From a virus, in IMG/VR virus record IMGVR_UViG_3300044639_000874, positions 1-33,808 of that record: DNA of 33,808 bases, one strand, 5' to 3'. This document shows, piece by piece, positions 31,027 through 33,808 of the stretch. A program made the position numbers and the translations under genes. The stretch's first letter is position 1, and each line of letters starts with the position of its first letter. Under the pieces are notes generated by a model. The model did no database searches. It had not been told where the DNA came from and saw nothing but the letters and a program-made list of their open reading frames with translations.

Positions 31027-32108
31027 AACAAAATAAAAAAACAGTACATAAATTTCCTTATAAATGGACTTTAAAAGATGCAATATTTACAAAAGATAAA
31101 GGCAAAGTATTTAGTTGTTTTGCTTGTGGAGGTGGTTCAACAATGGGATATAAGTTAGCTGGGTTTGATGTTATCGGTCATAACGATATTGATAAAAAAA
31201 TGATTGAAGTGTATAAAGCAAATCATAACCCTAAATATTCATTTTTAGAAAGTATCACAACTTTTGCAAAACGTAAAGACCTACCAAAAGAACTTTATAA
31301 TCTTGACATTTTAGATGGCTCGCCACCTTGTAGTAGTTTTTCAATGGCTGGAAATAGAGAAAAAGATTGGGGTAAAGAAAAAATATTTAGAGAGGGGCAA
31401 GAATTACAAGTTTTAGATACTTTATTTTTTGATTTTATTGATTTAGCAAAAGAGTTGCAGCCAAAAGTAGTTGTAGCTGAAAATGTAAAAGGATTACTAT
31501 TAGGAGATGCAAAGCAATATGTTATTAAAATCTATGAAGAATTTGATAAAGCCGGATATTACGTTAAACATTTTTTATTAGATGCAAAAACAATGGGTGT
31601 ACCTCAGAAACGAGAAAGGGTGTTTTTTATTTGTTTACGAAAAGATTTAGCAGGACCGTTTTTACACTTTGAAGATATGTTTACAGAATTACCTAAAATA
31701 CAAATAAATTTTAATGAACCAGAAATAACTTTTGGTACTATAAAAGAAAACTACAACGATAGGGATTTATCTACAAGATGCCGGGAGATATGGGAATTAA
31801 GAAAACCGGGAGATTTAGATATGAGCTGTACAAATGGGCGTGAATTTAACAAACCTAACAGCTGGTTTAATTACAATTATATTTATTCTCATAAAGTAGC
31901 AAATACTATAACAAGTTCAGATTGGAATGTATTATTTGATGAACCAAGACATTTTAACTCTAATGAAGTTTGTAAAATTGGAAGTTACCCTTTAGACTAT
32001 AATTTTTTAGATTTAAAAAAACAGTACTTAATTGGCATGAGTGTGCCCCCTGTAATGACGGCTCAAATATCTACTGAAATTTATAATCAATGGTTAAGTA
32101 AGTTATGA
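31023..32108 (+). CDS. DNA (cytosine-5) methyltransferase
   Basis: A 361-residue protein. Motif I VFSCFACGGGSTMGYKLAGF (29-48), motif IV GSPPCSSFS with catalytic C103, motif VI AENV (152-155), motif VIII QKRERV (195-200) and a C-terminal motif IX/X region (VANTITSSDWN, YLIGMSVPP). Full-length for the type. No restriction partner is nearby, so it is probably a solitary enzyme protecting the phage genome against host restriction. Recognition sequence cannot be told. Confidence 0.93.
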   Translation: MKQNKKTVHKFPYKWTLKDAIFTKDKGKVFSCFACGGGSTMGYKLAGFDVIGHNDIDKKMIEVYKANHNPKYSFLESITTFAKRKDLPKELYNLDILDGSPPCSSFSMAGNREKDWGKEKIFREGQELQVLDTLFFDFIDLAKELQPKVVVAENVKGLLLGDAKQYVIKIYEEFDKAGYYVKHFLLDAKTMGVPQKRERVFFICLRKDLAGPFLHFEDMFTELPKIQINFNEPEITFGTIKENYNDRDLSTRCREIWELRKPGDLDMSCTNGREFNKPNSWFNYNYIYSHKVANTITSSDWNVLFDEPRHFNSNEVCKIGSYPLDYNFLDLKKQYLIGMSVPPVMTAQISTEIYNQWLSKL

Positions 32109-32695
32109 TTAAAGAGAAACCCTGCAAAGGAACTTCAAAAGCAATCGGTTACGGTTGTGGTAAATTAACCAAAGTTGAAAATCGTATTTATGGACTTGGT
32201 AAAATGTGTGGTTGTTATTGCGATTGGCTTTTAAATTCTGAAAATGGTAAAATAAAAATGGCTAAATCGATTTTAAAGATACAGAAACCACGATTAGACT
32301 TTGAACAAAAGCAAGTAGAGAAAACAGAATTAACTCGCTTAAAACTAATGTTAAACAGCACCAAAACAAAAGTACACGCTCACGTTAGAAATAGAGATAT
32401 AGGTTTGAATTGTATTTCGTGCAATACACCTTATTCAGATGATTTTCAAGCCGGTCATTTTTATCCTGCCGGTAGTTTTGAAACTCTAAAATTTAACTTG
32501 GATAACATAAACGGTCAATGCGTACAATGTAATTTATTTAAAGATGGAAACTTTGAAAATTACTCTTTAAATTTACCTAAACGGATTGGTTTAGAACGTT
32601 ATCAAAATTTAGTACAATTAGCAGAAATCGACAAACAGTTTCAAAAAGTTTGGACTGTTGAAAAATTAAAAGAAATACAAAAACTATTAAAATGA
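32105..32695 (+). CDS. NinG-like recombination protein (HNH-like zinc fold)
   Basis: A 196-residue protein. An N-terminal Cys-rich segment (C7...C18, CGCYCDW), then a basic helical part, CISC (126-129), AGHFYP and INGQCVQCNLFK: the NinG family (lambda Rap) pattern of an HNH-type zinc fold that cleaves Holliday junction or branched DNA. Coupled to the methyltransferase and to the HTH gene by ATGA. Confidence 0.88.
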   Translation: MIKEKPCKGTSKAIGYGCGKLTKVENRIYGLGKMCGCYCDWLLNSENGKIKMAKSILKIQKPRLDFEQKQVEKTELTRLKLMLNSTKTKVHAHVRNRDIGLNCISCNTPYSDDFQAGHFYPAGSFETLKFNLDNINGQCVQCNLFKDGNFENYSLNLPKRIGLERYQNLVQLAEIDKQFQKVWTVEKLKEIQKLLK

Positions 32696-32949
32696 AAAAC
32701 GCACCCGAAAAACCATATACACTAAAAGAAGTTTCTGCAATTCACAATATACCTATTGACACGTTAAAATATCGATGTGTAAGGCGCAAACTTCGCCCAA
32801 GCGTTATAAATGGCAAGTATATGTATAATTTAAGCTATAATGAAATGATTTCAATATTAAATAATGATAGCAAAGTTTATTTAATACCCGAAATAATATA
32901 CGTTCACACAACTTGGTTAATATTAGAAAGTAAAATGAATAGAAAATAA
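32692..32949 (+). CDS. Small helix-turn-helix DNA-binding protein, copy B
   Basis: Same protein as at 29-286 with one substitution (I82M). The helix-turn-helix at residues 9-30 is identical. It lies before a second promoter and leader RNA, again the place expected for a local regulator. Confidence 0.8.
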   Translation: MKNAPEKPYTLKEVSAIHNIPIDTLKYRCVRRKLRPSVINGKYMYNLSYNEMISILNNDSKVYLIPEIIYVHTTWLILESKMNRK

Positions 32950-32963
32950 ACATAAAAAAAGTA

Positions 32964-32993
32964 TTGTAATTTAATATTAATTGTTTATTTTTG
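32964..32993 (+). promoter_or_regulatory. Promoter of variant B leader (TTG, N19, TATTTTTG)
   Basis: TTG 32964-32966, 19-nt spacer, TATTTTTG 32986-32993, matching the Bacteroidota consensus. Leader hairpin 1 begins 5 nt after the box, as in variant A. Confidence 0.7.
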
Positions 32994-32998
32994 CTTTT

Positions 32999-33096
32999 GT
33001 AATGAAGTGGAACGCATTACATAACGACACGACATTATTAAAAGTCCTATCGATGAAGCACGTTCCACTATACTGCTGATTTGATGGGATTTTTTA
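32999..33096 (+). ncRNA. Structured leader RNA with kissing-loop/terminator architecture, copy B
   Basis: Hairpin 1: stem gtaatg 32999-33004 / cattac 33015-33020, loop aagtggaacg 33005-33014. Terminator stem: 33041-33051 with 33083-33093 (11 bp, two wobbles) into T run. Within it, hairpin 2: agca 33057-33060 / tgct 33074-33077, loop starting cgttccact 33061-33069, a perfect 9-bp complement of agtggaacg 33006-33014 in loop 1. Same order and spacing as 313-405 but nearly no shared primary sequence, so the pairing is kept by compensatory change. Confidence 0.7.
33041..33096 (+). terminator. Intrinsic terminator at the end of leader B
   Basis: aaagtcctatc region pairs with gatgggattt and runs into T. 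It lies 40 nt before the start codon at 33136, so it attenuates rather than ends the operon. Confidence 0.6.
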
Positions 33097-33135
33097 ATTT
33101 TAAATTTTGTTTGTTTTTATAAACATTCATTCATT

Positions 33136-33363
33136 ATGGCAAATACAAAATTAATTTTTTGCGGTTCACACGAAAGTGAAACACAAGACCACGAATTAAC
33201 TTGCTTTTCAAATACTCATAACAATATTTACATAAGTATTGATGCTGGAAATGATTATAATAATTCTTTTATTTGTTTAGATAGAAGTACAGCTATAAAA
33301 TTACATCGAGAATTAAAAAAGCAAATTTCATTTTTAAAAGAAAGTGAGGTTTTAAATGGCTAA
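33136..33363 (+). CDS. Small protein upstream of replication gene, variant B
   Basis: A 75-residue protein (MANTKLIFCGSHESETQDHE, SFICLDRSTAIKLHRELKKQ). The C-terminal LDRSTAIKLHRELKKQISFL helix is a pattern seen in small flavobacterial phage proteins. It overlaps the next start by 8 nt and ends NG-stop, just like its counterpart at 433-636. Confidence 0.7.
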   Translation: MANTKLIFCGSHESETQDHELTCFSNTHNNIYISIDAGNDYNNSFICLDRSTAIKLHRELKKQISFLKESEVLNG

Positions 33364-33808
33364 AGATAAAAAATCATTTGTACTTTATTCAGATAGTCAA
33401 GGATTAATTAATCAACTTCCTGATGATGTAGCTGGTAGATTATTAAAACACATTTACGCTTATGTAAATGATGAAAATCCAATTACTGATGAACTTTTAA
33501 TTAATATTGCTTTTGAACCAATTAAAATGCAATTTAAAAGAGATTTAGTTAAATGGGAAAATACTAAAGAGGCTCGAAGTGTTGCAGGAAAAGCAAGTGT
33601 TGAAGCTAGAAAATTATTAAAAGAAAATCAACAAACTTTAACAAATTTAACAAATGTTAATTTAGTTCAACAAACTTTAACAAATTTAACTGTAAATGAT
33701 AATGTAAATGTAAATGTAATAAATAAAGATAGTATAGAAGAACGCAAATTAAAATTTGCTAACTCACTCAAACCTTTTTTATTAATATATCATAAAGACC
33801 TTTTAAAT
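33356..33808 (+). CDS. DUF6291-domain replication-type protein, variant B (cut by window end)
   Basis: 151 codons are visible and the frame is open at the edge. MAKDKKSFVLYSDSQGLINQ, LPDDVAGRLLKHIYAYVNDE and KRDLVKWE are the DUF6291 pattern. The linker holds a 24-bp perfect direct repeat (33628-33651 and 33667-33690, QQTLTNLT twice) and VNDNVNVNV, then the C-terminal domain becomes identical in DNA to variant A. The rest of the gene would read as at 1136-1288. Confidence 0.75.
   Translation, partial: MAKDKKSFVLYSDSQGLINQLPDDVAGRLLKHIYAYVNDENPITDELLINIAFEPIKMQFKRDLVKWENTKEARSVAGKASVEARKLLKENQQTLTNLTNVNLVQQTLTNLTVNDNVNVNVINKDSIEERKLKFANSLKPFLLIYHKDLLN

Larger units (their letters stand above)
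32664..33808. repeat. Right copy of the terminal repeat (variant B)
   Basis: Partner of 1-1135. It ends in a 78-bp exact match (33731-33808) to 1058-1135. The divergent middle holds a different promoter, leader RNA, small gene and DUF6291 N-terminal domain. Confidence 0.85.

Noticed and set aside
31023-32695. Restriction-modification system (methyltransferase plus HNH nuclease)
   Set aside because: The neighbour has NinG features and sits in a Nin-type module, so it is a recombination protein and the methyltransferase looks solitary.
1-33808. Integrase, lysogeny repressor pair, CRISPR array, tRNA, reverse transcriptase/diversity-generating element
   Set aside because: Looked for and not seen. 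The only HTH protein is small and has no divergent Cro-like partner, so temperate life is not supported, though not excluded.

Overview
The window looks like essentially one complete genome unit of a tailed phage (siphovirus-like: tape measure, tail tube candidate, no sheath) that infects a Flavobacterium-type host in the Bacteroidota. The grounds are AT-rich sequence, Bacteroidota promoters (TTTG, 19-nt spacer, TAnnTTTG), and gene families known to me from flavobacterial phages. No integrase, tRNA, rRNA, transposase or CRISPR array is visible. Bases 1-1135 reappear at the other end (32664-33808), identical at both edges but diverged in the middle. The repeat unit is therefore about 32.67 kb, and the genome is probably circular or terminally redundant with two variants of one locus captured in a single sequence.

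Layout. (a) Rightward early/replication operon, starting at about 27.6 kb, running off the right end and continuing at base 1 up to a bidirectional terminator at 4736-4768. It holds small unknowns, two tiny membrane peptides, an ERF annealing protein, an SSB-like DUF3127 protein, NinB, a C5 cytosine DNA methyltransferase, NinG and a helix-turn-helix (HTH) protein. A promoter and a structured leader RNA follow. Then come a small protein, a DUF6291 replication protein, a PAPS-reductase-like PP-loop protein, a RecA-like ATPase and a GC-richer cassette with attC-like repeats. (b) Leftward late operon from 27.4 kb to 4.77 kb: sigma-like factor, lipoprotein, TerS-like protein, TerL, a candidate tail-assembly chaperone with a -1 frameshift, tail completion genes, two large tail proteins (one with a C-terminal BACON domain), tape measure, XkdF-like protease/scaffold, major capsid, tail tube candidate, portal with a MuF-like tail, connector, tail fibre, lysis module (membrane-CAP protein, holin/spanin-like protein, GH24 lysozyme), metallophosphoesterase, DUF3310, u-spanin-like lipoprotein and a surface-domain protein resembling flavobacterial secreted proteins.

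The late operon is cut by several intrinsic terminators, and some of these abut the promoter element of the next unit. Many genes are coupled by ATGA, TAATG or 8-nt overlaps.

The most unusual element is the pair of leader RNAs (313-405 and 32999-33096). Each starts 5 nt after a TAnnTTTG box, forms a first hairpin, and ends in an intrinsic terminator whose apical hairpin loop is complementary to the loop of the first hairpin (7 and 9 bp). The two copies share almost no primary sequence yet keep the architecture, so the loops co-vary. This looks like a kissing-loop attenuator, and it is exchanged together with the small gene and the N-terminal domain of the replication protein downstream. All functional statements are from reading the sequence; no database search was run.
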